64,000 nt of DNA from Streptococcus sanguinis. GTDB taxonomy: Bacteria > Bacillota > Bacilli > Lactobacillales > Streptococcaceae. Position 1 is the first letter of the stretch. Every line of letters begins with the position of its first letter. Of this stretch, positions 16,593 to 27,202 are shown one piece after another. Where the stretch lies: the NCBI RefSeq assembly GCF_900475275.1, contig NZ_LS483364.1:2133501-2197500 (forward strand), in the 5' to 3' direction. Below the pieces are notes generated by a model. That model was not told the origin of the DNA and searched no databases. It worked only from the letters and a program-made list of their open reading frames with translations. Position numbers and translations under genes: made by a program.

Positions 16593-17315
16593 CTAGCGAA
16601 CATCTCGTTTCAAGCTTAAGAATATAGCAGAGCTCCAAACCAAAGCTAGCCAGAACAGCTGTATTCCCAGACCTGATAAATCTATTGAATGCTGAAGCCC
16701 TTCATACTCAAAAAGATTTAGGGTAGCCAGATCGGGCAGGTATTTTGCTTCCTTGATGAAAGTTGCCAACAAACGACTGAGACCAATCAAGAGAGGAAAG
16801 AGCACTGACACCGACACAACCCAAGATTGAAATAGCAAAGCGAGGCCGGCAGTTAAAAAAGCCAGAAAAAGATTGCTGAGAAGACCAAAAAAGCTGTAAT
16901 AAAGGAATTTCCCCAGTAAGGACCAGCTAAAGTCTAGGTCAAATCGAGCCAACATAACAAAGAAACAGCTACTTATAATGACACTATAGAGAACCAAGAG
17001 TAGCAAGAACAGAAAAAGGATTTTCCCAGCCAACCAAGCCCTTCTATTTGATACGGTTAGAAAATTCGTTCGCATCCCAGACTTGACAAACTCCTGGGCA
17101 AAATAGAGGGAAGTAAAGATGACGATGACAGGCTGCGCCAGATAAAGGGCATGCAAAACCTCGCTCAGAGCCTTCGTCTGGCCAACTGCTGTCTGACTGT
17201 AGTCAAGATTCATTAGAAAAAATGGAACAGCTACCAGAGCCACCAAGGCTGCACCAAGAGCGAGATAGTAAGAACGGAACTTAATCCATTCACTTTTAAG
17301 CAAAGCTATTATCAT
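16593..17315 (-). CDS. ABC-2 type permease, second subunit
   Basis: A 240-residue membrane protein with about six helices. The frame runs up to 17486, but MIIALLKSEWIKFRSYY at 17315 overlaps the previous stop (TGATG) and starts like its partner permease. The SEWIKFRS opening is typical of LanE/LanG- or bacitracin-type ABC-2 permeases. Together with the 17315-18103 permease and the ATPase it should form an export or immunity transporter; the substrate is unknown. Confidence 0.85.
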   Translation of the reverse strand: MIIALLKSEWIKFRSYYLALGAALVALVAVPFFLMNLDYSQTAVGQTKALSEVLHALYLAQPVIVIFTSLYFAQEFVKSGMRTNFLTVSNRRAWLAGKILFLFLLLLVLYSVIISSCFFVMLARFDLDFSWSLLGKFLYYSFFGLLSNLFLAFLTAGLALLFQSWVVSVSVLFPLLIGLSRLLATFIKEAKYLPDLATLNLFEYEGLQHSIDLSGLGIQLFWLALVWSSAIFLSLKRDVR

Positions 17316-18103
17316 CAGTATCGCCCTCCTAAATCCGTCTTCAAAAAGCGCAGAGAAGTCATGACGCCGATGACTAGTAACCATGCACCAAGTATCAACA
17401 GTCCTTGCAAGGGATTGTTGGCATATTGGGAAGTTGGCGTTGCAGCAAACAACTCTCCTGCTGGCTGTGGCAAATAAGCCCCCCAACTCGTGTGATCTGC
17501 CAGGTAGTTTCCCAGATTATAGATCTGGGGTACGAGAAATAGCAGAGGAACTAGCATGGTCCGAGCCAATAAACCTAACAAAAATGAAAGGATTCCCAAG
17601 AGGGTTAGAGATAAGGTTTTCCACAAAATCAGACTCCAAGCTGCCTGATTGAGCAGAATCGGATCAAGCCCTTCCTTTCCTAAAGCCAGGTGCATGACCA
17701 TATAACTAAAGTAGATTGATAAAAAGCTACTGGCAAGAGAAAAGCAAGCAAAGGTCATGAGTTTCCCCACAAGCAACTTCAGGCGGTTATTACAGGTCAA
17801 AAGACTGGTTCTCAAGCTATGAGACTGAAATTCCATAGCTCCCAAAATTCCAGCTAAGATGACTAAAACCATGCCTGCCATAGAAGCCCCATTGAGGCCT
17901 AGATATTCCAGCGGGTCAATGGCTTCTGCCAGGCCGGGAACCGTCTCAGGCGTGGCATCCAAGCCGACAGATAAATACTGTCGACCCTCCAGCCAAGATA
18001 CGGCAGGCACCAATAGCAGCATGAAGGCCATACTCACTTTGAAAGCCTTGGTTGAGCAAATTTTCAACCATTCTGAATGCAATAAAGACATCGTTTCTTT
18101 CAT
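17315..18103 (-). CDS. ABC-2 type permease, first subunit
   Basis: A 262-residue membrane protein with about six hydrophobic helices, starting MKETMSLLHSEWLKICSTKA, the same LHSEWLK layout as its partner. It lies 1 base past the ATPase stop codon. Two unequal permeases plus one ATPase plus a two-component system resembles lantibiotic self-protection or cell-envelope stress modules; no lantibiotic genes are visible nearby, so a resistance or sensing role is inference. Confidence 0.85.
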   Translation of the reverse strand: MKETMSLLHSEWLKICSTKAFKVSMAFMLLLVPAVSWLEGRQYLSVGLDATPETVPGLAEAIDPLEYLGLNGASMAGMVLVILAGILGAMEFQSHSLRTSLLTCNNRLKLLVGKLMTFACFSLASSFLSIYFSYMVMHLALGKEGLDPILLNQAAWSLILWKTLSLTLLGILSFLLGLLARTMLVPLLFLVPQIYNLGNYLADHTSWGAYLPQPAGELFAATPTSQYANNPLQGLLILGAWLLVIGVMTSLRFLKTDLGGRY

Positions 18104-18104
18104 T

Positions 18105-18812
18105 TTAAACCTCCTCTGTCAAATCAAAGAAGAGATCTTCTAGGCTGTCTGAATCTTGCAACACCTCTTCCAATTGTCCCTGCTCAATAATTCGCCCATG
18201 ATGAATCAAGACTACATCATCTGTCACCATTTGCACCTCTGATAGGATATGAGAAGATAGAAGTACCGTTTTCCCTAAATCAGCCTGCTGACGGATGAAC
18301 TTTCTAAACCACTTAATCCCACTTGGATCTAGTCCATTAGTCGGCTCATCTAATATAAGAAACTGAGGATCACCCAGCAAAGCTGCTGCCAAACCCAGCC
18401 GCTGACTTTCCCCTAGAGACAGGCTTGACAAGAGGTCCTTCCTCTTATGAGCGATTCCAGTCATCTCCAAAACCTCATCGATCCGAGACTTGGGAATAGC
18501 ATTACTCGCTGCAATAATCCTCAAGTGGTCATAGACCTTTCGATTTGGCAGACCGCCAATGCCGTCAAAGGCTGCACCTACCGTTCTGAGCGGATAGGTC
18601 ATTGACTGATAGGCTTGCCCATTAAAAGTCGCCGTCCCTGCTGTCGCCCGATCTAACCCCAAGAGAATCCTCAAGGTCGAGCTTTTACCAGCACCATTCG
18701 GGCCTAGAAAAGCTGTAATCCGACCGCTTCTAGCTGTAAAAGAAATATCTTCTAAAATCTGCTTGCTGCCATGCTTTTTGCAGACTCCTTCTATTTTCAC
18801 TATATGTTCCAT
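18105..18812 (-). CDS. ABC transporter ATP-binding protein
   Basis: A 235-residue ATPase with Walker A GPNGAGKSST, signature LSLGESQRLGLAAAL, Walker B FLILDEPTNGLD and a switch histidine in LLSSHIL. It fits the bacitracin/lantibiotic-export branch (BcrA/LanF-like) that works with ABC-2 permeases. First gene of a five-gene operon: ATPase, two permeases, regulator, kinase. Confidence 0.92.
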   Translation of the reverse strand: MEHIVKIEGVCKKHGSKQILEDISFTARSGRITAFLGPNGAGKSSTLRILLGLDRATAGTATFNGQAYQSMTYPLRTVGAAFDGIGGLPNRKVYDHLRIIAASNAIPKSRIDEVLEMTGIAHKRKDLLSSLSLGESQRLGLAAALLGDPQFLILDEPTNGLDPSGIKWFRKFIRQQADLGKTVLLSSHILSEVQMVTDDVVLIHHGRIIEQGQLEEVLQDSDSLEDLFFDLTEEV

Positions 18813-18837
18813 ACTGAACTCCTTTTGATTTTTCTTC

Positions 18838-18870
18838 AGTATATAGGGGCAAGTTCAGAGAAAGTTCAGA
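18838..18870 (-). promoter_or_regulatory. ABC/two-component operon promoter with direct-repeat operator
   Basis: -10 TATACT (18843-18838) and two direct copies of TCTGAACTT (18870-18862 and 18859-18851) spaced 11 bases apart, overlapping where a -35 would be. One-turn direct repeats at -35 are the usual binding pattern of OmpR-family regulators, so autoregulation by the co-encoded regulator is likely. Confidence 0.65.
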
Positions 18871-18874
18871 CAAT

Positions 18875-18898
18875 AAAAAACTTGCCTTGCGACAAGTT
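18875..18898 (-). terminator. Folate operon terminator
   Basis: Stem AACTTG/CAAGTT around a short loop, followed on the minus strand by a run of T; it begins about 8 bases after the stop of the folB-folK gene. Confidence 0.75.
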
Positions 18899-18905
18899 TC
18901 TTTTC

Positions 18906-19718
18906 TCATTTTTCAACCGCATCCCAGAGCTGGCGGATGCTTTTTTTCTGCACGGGATCGACAAAGTGTGGGGCGATTTCCACCAGAGATTGCAAGACAA
19001 AAGCCCGCTCAGCCACATAAGGATGAGGAACAATCAAGCCTGGACTATATATCTCCTCCTGCCCTATGTAAAGGATATCCAGATCAATCACACGAGGTCC
19101 CCATTTGATCTCCCGCACGCGCCCTAGATCCGCTTCGATAGCCAAGAGCGTCTGCATTAACTCCTCAGGATTGAGCCAAGTTTCAACTTCAACAACTTGA
19201 TTGAGAAACGGATCCTGCTCAACCCCACCCCAAGGCTCCGTCTCGATACGACTTGATGCCTGCAACATTCTTATATTTTGCTCGGCCATTTTTTCCAAAG
19301 CCGCATCCAGATTGGCAGCTGGGCTGCCTTGATTGCTTCCCAGAGCGATAAAGGCTTTCCGCTTTTGACGCACTAGCTTGACTGAGCAGGTCTCTAAAGG
19401 CAGCGGCACCGGTGCCCAAGGCTTCTTGACCTCCAAGCTGACCTTTTGCACCAAAGGATGAGTCAGAAAAATCCGATCAATCAGCTTGTAAACCAGCGTC
19501 TCAATCAAGTCTTCCTTGCTTTCCTGACACCAGCGGGTTAAATCTTGAGCCAATTCTCCATAGTGGATAGAAGCTGTCAAGTCGCCTGTTTTGGCAGCCC
19601 AAGTCATATCATAGTCTAAAATCAGATCCAGCACAAAACGCTGGCCCAATTCCTTCTCCGCTCCAAACAGACCGTGATAGGCATACACTTCCAAATCCTT
19701 AATGCGTAGCTGATCCAT
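18906..19718 (-). CDS. sulD: Bifunctional dihydroneopterin aldolase / HPPK (FolB-FolK)
   Basis: A fused folate-synthesis enzyme of 270 residues. Residues 1-118 form the aldolase FolB ([20 protein letters not shown]), which cleaves dihydroneopterin. Residues 122-270 form the pyrophosphokinase FolK ([19 protein letters not shown]), which activates hydroxymethyl-dihydropterin with ATP. The fusion is the SulD arrangement known from pneumococcus. Last gene of folP-folC-folE-folBK, ending at a terminator. Confidence 0.93.
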   Translation of the reverse strand: MDQLRIKDLEVYAYHGLFGAEKELGQRFVLDLILDYDMTWAAKTGDLTASIHYGELAQDLTRWCQESKEDLIETLVYKLIDRIFLTHPLVQKVSLEVKKPWAPVPLPLETCSVKLVRQKRKAFIALGSNQGSPAANLDAALEKMAEQNIRMLQASSRIETEPWGGVEQDPFLNQVVEVETWLNPEELMQTLLAIEADLGRVREIKWGPRVIDLDILYIGQEEIYSPGLIVPHPYVAERAFVLQSLVEIAPHFVDPVQKKSIRQLWDAVEK

Positions 19719-19805
19719 TCTCTTATCCTTTCTGATTCAAGTTTCTGCATTTCATCCTTAATAAAACTATTTGGCCTTTCCTAACATGCTCCACCACTGA
19801 TAATA

Positions 19806-20360
19806 TCAATGTCCCATCAGTTTGTAAGCTTCATTTTTTAGGTCCTTGTCCGTCGCTAAAATGCCACGCGCCGCTGTAGTAACCGTTGCAGTGCCAGGCT
19901 TTCTGACTCCGCGCATATTCATACACATATGCTCAGCTTCCACCCAGACCAGGGCCCCTTGAGCACCCAGATAGTCCATCAAGGCCTCAGCAATCTCTAC
20001 GGTCAATCGCTCTTGAATCTGCGGTTTCTTGGCATAGACCTCTACTGTTCGGGCCAGCTTGGACAGGCCTGCTACCCGACCATTAGGCACATAGGCGATA
20101 TGAACCTTCCCGTAAAATGGCAGGAAGTGATGCTCACACATGGAATGAAAAAAAATATCCTTCTCCACTACCATATTATTGTCAATGATTTCAAAAGACT
20201 TGGCCAGATGCTCCTCAGCAGTCTCGCCCAGCCCAGCAAAGATTTCCTGGTACATTTTAGCAATGCGCTGTGGCGTCTCCTGCAAGCCTTCGCGGCTTCC
20301 GTCTTCTCCAACCGCCTCAATAATCTGGGCTACAGCTGCTTCAATTTTCTTCGTGTCCAT
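19806..20360 (-). CDS. folE: GTP cyclohydrolase I
   Basis: A 184-residue enzyme that converts GTP to dihydroneopterin triphosphate, the first step of folate synthesis. It shows zinc and active-site motifs [37 protein letters not shown] and [12 protein letters not shown] 20360 is preferred over 20378 because AGGAG sits at proper spacing before it. It overlaps the end of folC by 20 bases. Confidence 0.94.
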   Translation of the reverse strand: MDTKKIEAAVAQIIEAVGEDGSREGLQETPQRIAKMYQEIFAGLGETAEEHLAKSFEIIDNNMVVEKDIFFHSMCEHHFLPFYGKVHIAYVPNGRVAGLSKLARTVEVYAKKPQIQERLTVEIAEALMDYLGAQGALVWVEAEHMCMNMRGVRKPGTATVTTAARGILATDKDLKNEAYKLMGH

Positions 20361-21735
20361 ATACGCTCCTATGTTCATTTTTATTTTTTAATAACTGACT
20401 TGACTGAGAAGGACGCTCAGTAAAGTCTAACTTGCGATTCTCAAGGATTGATTTTCTAACCTGAGCCAGAAAATAAAGAGAACCCGTAATCAGCAAAAGC
20501 TCATCCGGCTCATGCTCTACTGCTAAATAATCTGCTACATAATCCGGCCATTCTTTGTAAGACAGGCCTTGCTGCTCAGCCAAGGATTGCATGCTCTCTT
20601 TAGAAAAACTCCGCGGATCAGCAAAGGCTGTCAAGCTTATAGCTGCTTTGGGAATCTTTTGCAGCAGCTCCACCATATCATCCAAGGCCTTGGTTTGGAT
20701 ACAAGCAAATAAAATGTGCTTCTTATAAGTCGGATAATGCTGGTCCAGTGTCGCTGCTAACGACCGCAGGGCATGGGGATTATGGGCTCCATCCAGAAGA
20801 ATAAGCGGCTGATCCGATATCCTTTCCAAACGCCCTGGCCATACAGCAGCAAGCAAAGCCCTCTCAACCTCTGCTTTTGTCAATAAGGGCAGCGACTGCA
20901 ACTGACAGTATAGGTCACACAAGTGCAGAGCTAATCCAGCATTGTCCGCCTGATGCAGTCCCATCAGAGCTGTTTGATACGATTCTTTGGCCCGATAGGC
21001 ATTCGAAAAGGAAAAGCACTCCCCCTCCTCTGACTCTTGATGTTCCACTTGATAAGCTTGAGACCAAGAAAAGAGCGGAGCATCTTTTTCAGCAGCCTTT
21101 TGCTCGACTACTGCCAGAGCCTCTGACTCCAACCTACCGGTCACAATGGGAACTCCATGCTTGATAATGCCAGCTTTCTGCTGGGCAATAGCCTCTAGAC
21201 TGTCACCTAGCAAGGCCACATGATCCAGACCGACTGTTGTGATTGCAGTCAGTAAGGGCTGGCAGACATTGGTACTATCCAAAAGCCCACCCATGCCGAC
21301 CTCGATAATAGCCACATCCACCTGCTGCTGGACAAAATAATCATAAGCTAGAGCAGTCACAATCTCAAACTCAGTCACCCCCTGCAAGCTAGAGTCTGCC
21401 GCATACTGGGCCAAAAGCTCTTGGTAAAGAGACAGTAATCGCTGAAGATCTTGGTCGGAAATCGCATTGCCATTAATGGCAATCTGCTCATTGTAGCTGA
21501 CTAGGTAGGGAGAGGTGAAAGTGCCAACGCGCAGGGCTCGCACCTCCAAAAGTTGGCGCAGATGGGCAATGGTCGAGCCCTTGCCATTAGTCCCTGCAAT
21601 ATGGATGACTGGCAGCCGCAAATGCGGATTCCCCCGCAGCTCCAGCAAACGCTCCATCCGCTCCAAGCCAAAATTGGGACTGGCTGTCCGATAGGCTTCC
21701 AGCCAACTTAAATCAGGTAATTCTTGTTTTTTCAT
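20341..21735 (-). CDS. folC: Folylpolyglutamate/dihydrofolate synthase
   Basis: A 464-residue ATP-dependent ligase that adds glutamate to dihydropteroate or folates. P-loop [16 protein letters not shown], then [20 protein letters not shown] and the Mur-ligase-type [11 protein letters not shown] motif. It is slightly longer than usual, with an extended C-terminal tail that runs into the start of folE. It begins 1 base after the folP stop codon. Confidence 0.92.
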   Translation of the reverse strand: MKKQELPDLSWLEAYRTASPNFGLERMERLLELRGNPHLRLPVIHIAGTNGKGSTIAHLRQLLEVRALRVGTFTSPYLVSYNEQIAINGNAISDQDLQRLLSLYQELLAQYAADSSLQGVTEFEIVTALAYDYFVQQQVDVAIIEVGMGGLLDSTNVCQPLLTAITTVGLDHVALLGDSLEAIAQQKAGIIKHGVPIVTGRLESEALAVVEQKAAEKDAPLFSWSQAYQVEHQESEEGECFSFSNAYRAKESYQTALMGLHQADNAGLALHLCDLYCQLQSLPLLTKAEVERALLAAVWPGRLERISDQPLILLDGAHNPHALRSLAATLDQHYPTYKKHILFACIQTKALDDMVELLQKIPKAAISLTAFADPRSFSKESMQSLAEQQGLSYKEWPDYVADYLAVEHEPDELLLITGSLYFLAQVRKSILENRKLDFTERPSQSSQLLKNKNEHRSVYGHEEN

Positions 21736-21736
21736 C

Positions 21737-22702
<966 letters not shown>

Positions 22703-22732
22703 TCATTTCTATCGGCTGCCCTGCTCTTCAAC

Positions 22733-22759
22733 AAAAAAGGCACACTCATCTAGTGTACC
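22733..22759 (-). terminator. Hairpin with T run in the folP leader (possible attenuator)
   Basis: On the minus strand GGTACACT, loop AGATG, AGTGTGCC (8-bp stem with one G-T wobble), then six T. It sits between the folP promoter and folP, so it either attenuates folate-operon transcription or ends read-through from the gene at 22885. Confidence 0.6.
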
Positions 22760-22848
22760 GCAAAGCTCTCAGCAGATGCAGCATCCAGTCCTATGAACTG
22801 CACTCGACTTCACAAGAAAACCTTATCTAGTCCCTTGTTTCATTTACC

Positions 22849-22876
22849 ATTTTACCATAATTCTTCTATTTGACAA
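22849..22876 (-). promoter_or_regulatory. folP operon promoter
   Basis: Minus-strand TTGTCA (22876-22871), 16-bp spacer ending TATGG, TAAAAT (22854-22849), with an extended TG motif. It lies immediately after the stop of the upstream membrane gene and about 160 bases before folP. Confidence 0.68.
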
Positions 22877-22884
22877 AACACTTT

Positions 22885-23523
22885 CTAAAAGCAAAAGGGT
22901 AAAAGGCTGAGAATAATCATATTTCTGAGAATATGGGCCAGCATAGACAGCTCCAAACGCTGAAAATAAGGCCTGAGTAGATGAGCAAAGACCAGTCCCA
23001 AAACCAGATAGGACAGAAAACACATAGTTTCCTGAGGATTTTTCGCAAGGGAAAAGCAGAGCAAACCTAGTGCAATCCCCCAGCTCTTCCGATAGCGAAG
23101 AGAGGCATCACTGTCAACAAATTTCGGTGCCGCAGGGGATAAAACGGCGATGTCAATCCCCAGAAGCAAAAGAGAAGATGACAGAAAACTCTCCGTCAGC
23201 ATCTGCTCCACCGCCTGTCCTGACTGCACCTCCTTGCCACACAGCAGAAGAACCCCCGCAGCATTGACCAAAATCATCAAAAAATACAAGAAAAGCAAGT
23301 GTCGATAGTTGCTTGACTGACGCAGAGAACCTTTGATTTCCTGAAGTTCTCTGGAAAAATAAAAGGCGCAACAAAAAAGCAATCCCAGCAAGCCCACCAT
23401 AAAAAGCAGATTGGCCTGACTAAAGACCAAGCGATGAGGCATTGGATGAAGCATGAGCAGCAGTCCCGTCTGAGTCAACATAGCCAGTAGTAACAATTGA
23501 ATGATTTTTTCTAATTTCAGCAT
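22885..23523 (-). CDS. Membrane protein, probable degenerate CPBP paralogue
   Basis: A 212-residue protein with about seven hydrophobic helices and unknown function. Its last 25 residues (FQRLELSMLAHILRNMIIL) closely match the C-terminus of the CPBP protease at 23641 (FKRLEMSILAHMLRNGVAV), but the catalytic EExxxR and FxxxH motifs are missing. It is therefore either an inactive CPBP relative or a protein sharing only that terminal helix. Confidence 0.7.
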   Translation of the reverse strand: MLKLEKIIQLLLLAMLTQTGLLLMLHPMPHRLVFSQANLLFMVGLLGLLFCCAFYFSRELQEIKGSLRQSSNYRHLLFLYFLMILVNAAGVLLLCGKEVQSGQAVEQMLTESFLSSSLLLLGIDIAVLSPAAPKFVDSDASLRYRKSWGIALGLLCFSLAKNPQETMCFLSYLVLGLVFAHLLRPYFQRLELSMLAHILRNMIILSLLPFCF

Positions 23524-23618
23524 ATTCTCTCCATTCTTCTCTTATCATTATAGAAGAAGTAAGAGCAAGCTGGTAGAAATCCCCTCAAATGTCCTAATTT
23601 GTGCCTCAAATGACAAAA

Positions 23619-23640
23619 AAAGCAGATATTCTCTGCTTTC
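23619..23640 (-). terminator. Terminator of the CPBP gene
   Basis: Stem AGCAGA (23621-23626)/TCTGCT (23632-23637) followed by seven T on the minus strand, directly after the CPBP protease stop codon. Confidence 0.7.
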
Positions 23641-24318
23641 TTACTTGTTCACCAAACCTGTCAGTATCATAATGAGTACTGCAACTCCATTTCTCAGCAT
23701 GTGCGCCAAAATAGACATTTCCAAACGCTTAAATATGTAAGCAACCGCGGCTAAAACAGCACCCATACCTGCATATATAACAAAACTGCCGATGTTGGTC
23801 GGACCATGAAAAAGACCGAAAAGAATGACTCCTACAACCAAGCCCCAAACATAATGCTTGGTAAAAATTTTCTGAGGAATCAGGCCGCGAAAGACTACTT
23901 CCTCCAAGATAGGAGCCTGAATCACAGCACCTACCACTAATAAAATCTTGGGTACATGCTGAAATAATGCATTCAAGGCATCCTGATTAGCAGTAGAAAT
24001 GGCCTGACCTTCTAGCAGCATAATAATTGCTCCTAACATGTTGACACCAATCATGACAACATTAGAAACGGCTAACCAGCCAAACGAAGACCATTTGAAG
24101 AAGCTAAAGTCAAGGCTCAGCAGTTCTTCTTGCTTAGCCATTCTCAGAACAAAAAAGATAATCAAAAGATATACCACCAGCACAAAGATAGTCTGTCCAG
24201 CTGAAAAATTCTTTTCAGAAGCAGTCATCTGTCGGATAAATATAAATGGTATCTGGCTGAGAAATAAGACAAACAAAGTCAGTAGAATGTACTCTAATTT
24301 TTTTAGAATTGCTTTCAT
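23641..24318 (-). CDS. CPBP intramembrane metalloprotease (Abi/CAAX type)
   Basis: A 225-residue integral membrane protease. The frame extends to 24471, but MKAILKKLEYILLTLFVLFL at 24318 follows AAGGAGG. Family motifs are all present: EEVVFRG (catalytic glutamates and arginine), FGLFHGPTN (histidine) and the closing SILAHMLRN. In streptococci such proteins are linked to bacteriocin immunity or membrane-protein processing; the substrate cannot be inferred here. Confidence 0.88.
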   Translation of the reverse strand: MKAILKKLEYILLTLFVLFLSQIPFIFIRQMTASEKNFSAGQTIFVLVVYLLIIFFVLRMAKQEELLSLDFSFFKWSSFGWLAVSNVVMIGVNMLGAIIMLLEGQAISTANQDALNALFQHVPKILLVVGAVIQAPILEEVVFRGLIPQKIFTKHYVWGLVVGVILFGLFHGPTNIGSFVIYAGMGAVLAAVAYIFKRLEMSILAHMLRNGVAVLIMILTGLVNK

Positions 24319-24495
24319 ATCTTCCTCCTTTTCCTTCCTAGTATAGCTCAATTTTCTTATTTTGTATAGACAATTCTTAACTGCAAGCATCTTGTATATC
24401 ACGGGTTGGGAACTAATACTGATAGTGATTATGAGAACGAATCGCTCAGTTTTTCCAAGGTCAGCAACCAAGAAAATCCTTTCTTAAAACATACA

Positions 24496-24520
24496 AAAAG
24501 CCCAGTCAAACTGAGCTTTT
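24496..24520 (-). terminator. ackA terminator
   Basis: Imperfect stem AAAAGCCCAG/CTGAGCTTTT with loop TCAAA and T-rich flanks, 12 bases after the ackA stop codon. Confidence 0.7.
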
Positions 24521-24532
24521 GGATTTTTTGTT

Positions 24533-25726
24533 TTATTGATTTTTGAAACGTTCAACATCACGGGCAATGACCAATTCTTCGTCAGTTGGGATAACCAAGA
24601 CTTTGACCTTGGCATCAGGACTGGAAATCACGCCTTCTGCACCATGCACATTCTTTTCTGGATCCACATTACAGCCAAACCAAGAAATACCATTAATAAC
24701 CAGTTCACGAATGGTCACAGAATTTTCACCAATTCCTGCGGTAAAGATAATAGCATCAGCTCCATTCAAGACAGCAAGATACTGACCAATGTATTTTTGA
24801 ATCCGGTCCACAAAAATGTCATTAGCTAATTGAGCCTTGGCATCACCTGCCCGCATTGCTTCATGAATATCACGCATATCACTTGACTTCTCAGAAACTC
24901 CAAGCAAGCCAGATTCACGATTCAAAACGCGGCTAATATCTTCCGGAGTATTAAAGTCATCTGTGTATTGCATCAGGTAAGGAATGATGGCTGGGTCGAT
25001 ATCCCCAGTCCGCGTTCCCATCATGACACCGCCAAGTGGTGTGAATCCCATAGAGGTATCTACAGAAACGCCCTTGTCTACTGCTGTGATAGAAGCTCCG
25101 TTACCAATGTGGCAAGTGATAAGTTTGAGTTCTTCAATCGGACGTCCCAAAATTTTAGCAGCTTCCTTGGCTACATACTCATGGCTGGTCCCGTGAGCTC
25201 CGTACTTGCGGACCTTGTTTTCAGTGTAATATTTAGTCGGAATCGGATAGCGATATGCTTTTTCCGGCATAGTTGTATGGAAAGAGGTGTCAAAGACCAC
25301 CACGCTGGTAATGTCTGGCAGAATTTCTCTAAAAGCACGGATGCCTGCAGCGTTGGCTGGATTATGCAATGGAGCCAGAAGAGACAACTCCTCTACCTTT
25401 TGAATCACTTCTTCATCAACGAGGGCTGAATCCTTAAAGTATTCACCACCAGCCACAACACGGTGACCCACACCGGTAATCTCATCATAAGATTCAATGA
25501 TATTAAAGCGTTTCAAATCATCCAGCAAAATTTTTACGGCCTGCGTGTGATCTGCAATATCAAGAACCTGCTTTTCTGAACGACCGTCAAATTTCACTGT
25601 TGAAATAGAATCCTTGAGACCAATCCGTTCCAGCAAGCCCTTAGCCAAGACCTTTTCTTCCGGCATCAAGTAGAGTTGCCATTTTAAGCTTGAGCTTCCT
25701 GCATTAATAGAAATTGTTTTCGACAT
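24533..25726 (-). CDS. ackA: Acetate kinase
   Basis: A 397-residue enzyme that makes ATP and acetate from acetyl phosphate. N-terminal [14 protein letters not shown], then [47 protein letters not shown] and [19 protein letters not shown] are all typical. In this genus it disposes of acetyl phosphate from pyruvate oxidase and phosphotransacetylase. It lies after the comY-linked methyltransferase with its own promoter and a cre-like site. Confidence 0.96.
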   Translation of the reverse strand: MSKTISINAGSSSLKWQLYLMPEEKVLAKGLLERIGLKDSISTVKFDGRSEKQVLDIADHTQAVKILLDDLKRFNIIESYDEITGVGHRVVAGGEYFKDSALVDEEVIQKVEELSLLAPLHNPANAAGIRAFREILPDITSVVVFDTSFHTTMPEKAYRYPIPTKYYTENKVRKYGAHGTSHEYVAKEAAKILGRPIEELKLITCHIGNGASITAVDKGVSVDTSMGFTPLGGVMMGTRTGDIDPAIIPYLMQYTDDFNTPEDISRVLNRESGLLGVSEKSSDMRDIHEAMRAGDAKAQLANDIFVDRIQKYIGQYLAVLNGADAIIFTAGIGENSVTIRELVINGISWFGCNVDPEKNVHGAEGVISSPDAKVKVLVIPTDEELVIARDVERFKNQ

Positions 25727-25737
25727 TTCTTCACCTC

Positions 25738-25762
25738 TTTAAGCGTTTTCAAAATTATTATA
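25738..25762 (-). promoter_or_regulatory. ackA promoter -10 and cre-like site
   Basis: -10 TATAAT at 25762-25757, immediately after the methyltransferase stop codon, and TGAAAACGCTTAAA at 25751-25738, one mismatch from the cre consensus. CcpA control of ackA is known in other Firmicutes; here it is inferred from the site. The -35 is weak. Confidence 0.6.
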
Positions 25763-26728
25763 TCAAAATTTTGTTTGAATTTCACTATCTTTGTACCAGT
25801 TTTGAAAACTTTGACGGAATTTAAACATTTCATCATGATCCTGCAAATCCCGCAGAGGATAGATAAAAGGCTGAATGTTATTCGCTTCCTGTTTCCTCAA
25901 GACAAAAAGAGTTTTGGCATGCTTGCTGCTTGAGAAAATAGACTCTGGCAAGGTTATCATCGCGATAAACTGAGCCTTGGCTAGGAGCCATTTTTTCAGC
26001 AGAGGAGCTTGAGCGCTGGTCAAGAGATCATTTGGCGCCAGAAATATAGCATAACCACCTGGCTTCAGATATTTGAGCGATTGCTCCATCAGGAGATGAT
26101 GGGCATAAGTGTGCTCATCCGGACTAGCCACTTCATAGCGGGAGGCGATACTGTCGTCTGGATAATAACCAACCGGTAAATCACTGATAATGATATCACT
26201 CTCTTTCAGAACCTGAGGGCGAACTGCATCCCCCTGAGCAAAGTGAGCCTTAGAATTCATAACCTCTGCAATGCTGGCAGAAAGGTCAATTAATAAATCA
26301 TCTAGCTCCAGACCTAAGTAGTCAATCTTCTTTTGGGTATGATTGAGAACAGTCTCAGCCAAATTTCCTGTTCCGCTGCCGATTTCTAATACATCAGCTT
26401 CCTCTCCGTGAGCTAGCTGGTCCAATAAGAAAGTAATCAGAAAACCAATTGTGTCAGGTGTGAATTGATGATTGACCTGCATGGGCTCCGTCTGGGCAGC
26501 CTTCATCAGGATAAACTGATAGACTCTCCGCCACTCTTCCTTGGTCAAATGCAGAGCGCGGATTTTTTCATCGTTGGTCAGAACCTCTTGTAAATCAGTA
26601 TCTCCATCTAGGTAAATGCCATTCTGCTCAATCAGAGCATCGTAAAAATTGGTCGCCAGAGTGTTTTGGATATTCTGGACGTTTTCGAGAATCAGAGTAT
26701 AAGCTTGTTCTATCTTTTCAAAATTCAT
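25763..26728 (-). CDS. Class I SAM-dependent methyltransferase, YtxK-like
   Basis: A 321-residue protein of the N6-adenine-DNA-methylase-like family that sits after comG/comY genes in streptococci. SAM-binding motif VLEIGSGTGNLAETVLNH. The motif-IV position reads ISDLPVGYYP rather than NPPY, so a classical DNA adenine methylase activity is doubtful. The N-terminal part is helical. It probably shares competence-induced transcription with comYA-G, but its role in transformation is not established. Confidence 0.85.
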   Translation of the reverse strand: MNFEKIEQAYTLILENVQNIQNTLATNFYDALIEQNGIYLDGDTDLQEVLTNDEKIRALHLTKEEWRRVYQFILMKAAQTEPMQVNHQFTPDTIGFLITFLLDQLAHGEEADVLEIGSGTGNLAETVLNHTQKKIDYLGLELDDLLIDLSASIAEVMNSKAHFAQGDAVRPQVLKESDIIISDLPVGYYPDDSIASRYEVASPDEHTYAHHLLMEQSLKYLKPGGYAIFLAPNDLLTSAQAPLLKKWLLAKAQFIAMITLPESIFSSSKHAKTLFVLRKQEANNIQPFIYPLRDLQDHDEMFKFRQSFQNWYKDSEIQTKF

Positions 26729-26809
26729 GGAATCCTCCGTTCATCCTATCATACCAAAAATAAGGCCCCATTCCAAGATATATAAAATTACAAAGATTTT
26801 ACAGTTATA

Positions 26810-27202
26810 TTAGCCCGACTTACCAGCTTCGTCCGAAATTGCTTTCTCTTTTTTGTCAGTTGGTTTCTTGTCTTCCTTAGCTTTCTCCTCCTCCTTCTTA
26901 GAAATGGTAAAAGTAAAGGAATAGGAATGCCCGCTGCTGAGCTGACTGCCGATTTCCAGTTCCTTCCCTTTCTTACGGTAGACCGCCTTGCCCTGCTCAA
27001 ACTCCATCTCACCGCTATCATCCTTGGCTGTAGCTTTTGTCAGAACTGCCATTGCATAGGCTTCTGTCCTTTCCCTGTTGAAAAGCTGCAAACGCTGACT
27101 GCTGACTTGACGGTTGAGATAAAACTGCAGGAGCAGGCTAAAGACTGCGGCCATCAGCAGCGCATACAGTAAAATACCTGCCTCAACTTTCTTCTTCCAC
27201 AC
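26810..27202 (-). CDS. comYG: Competence pseudopilus protein ComYG (ComGG)
   Basis: A 130-residue membrane-anchored minor pilus component. N-terminal [20 protein letters not shown] is a hydrophobic anchor that keeps a [11 protein letters not shown] block like a prepilin but without a clear peptidase site. The charged C-terminus is rich in Lys/Glu. It overlaps comYF by 20 bases; last pilus gene of the operon. Confidence 0.85.
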   Translation of the reverse strand: MWKKKVEAGILLYALLMAAVFSLLLQFYLNRQVSSQRLQLFNRERTEAYAMAVLTKATAKDDSGEMEFEQGKAVYRKKGKELEIGSQLSSGHSYSFTFTISKKEEEKAKEDKKPTDKKEKAISDEAGKSG

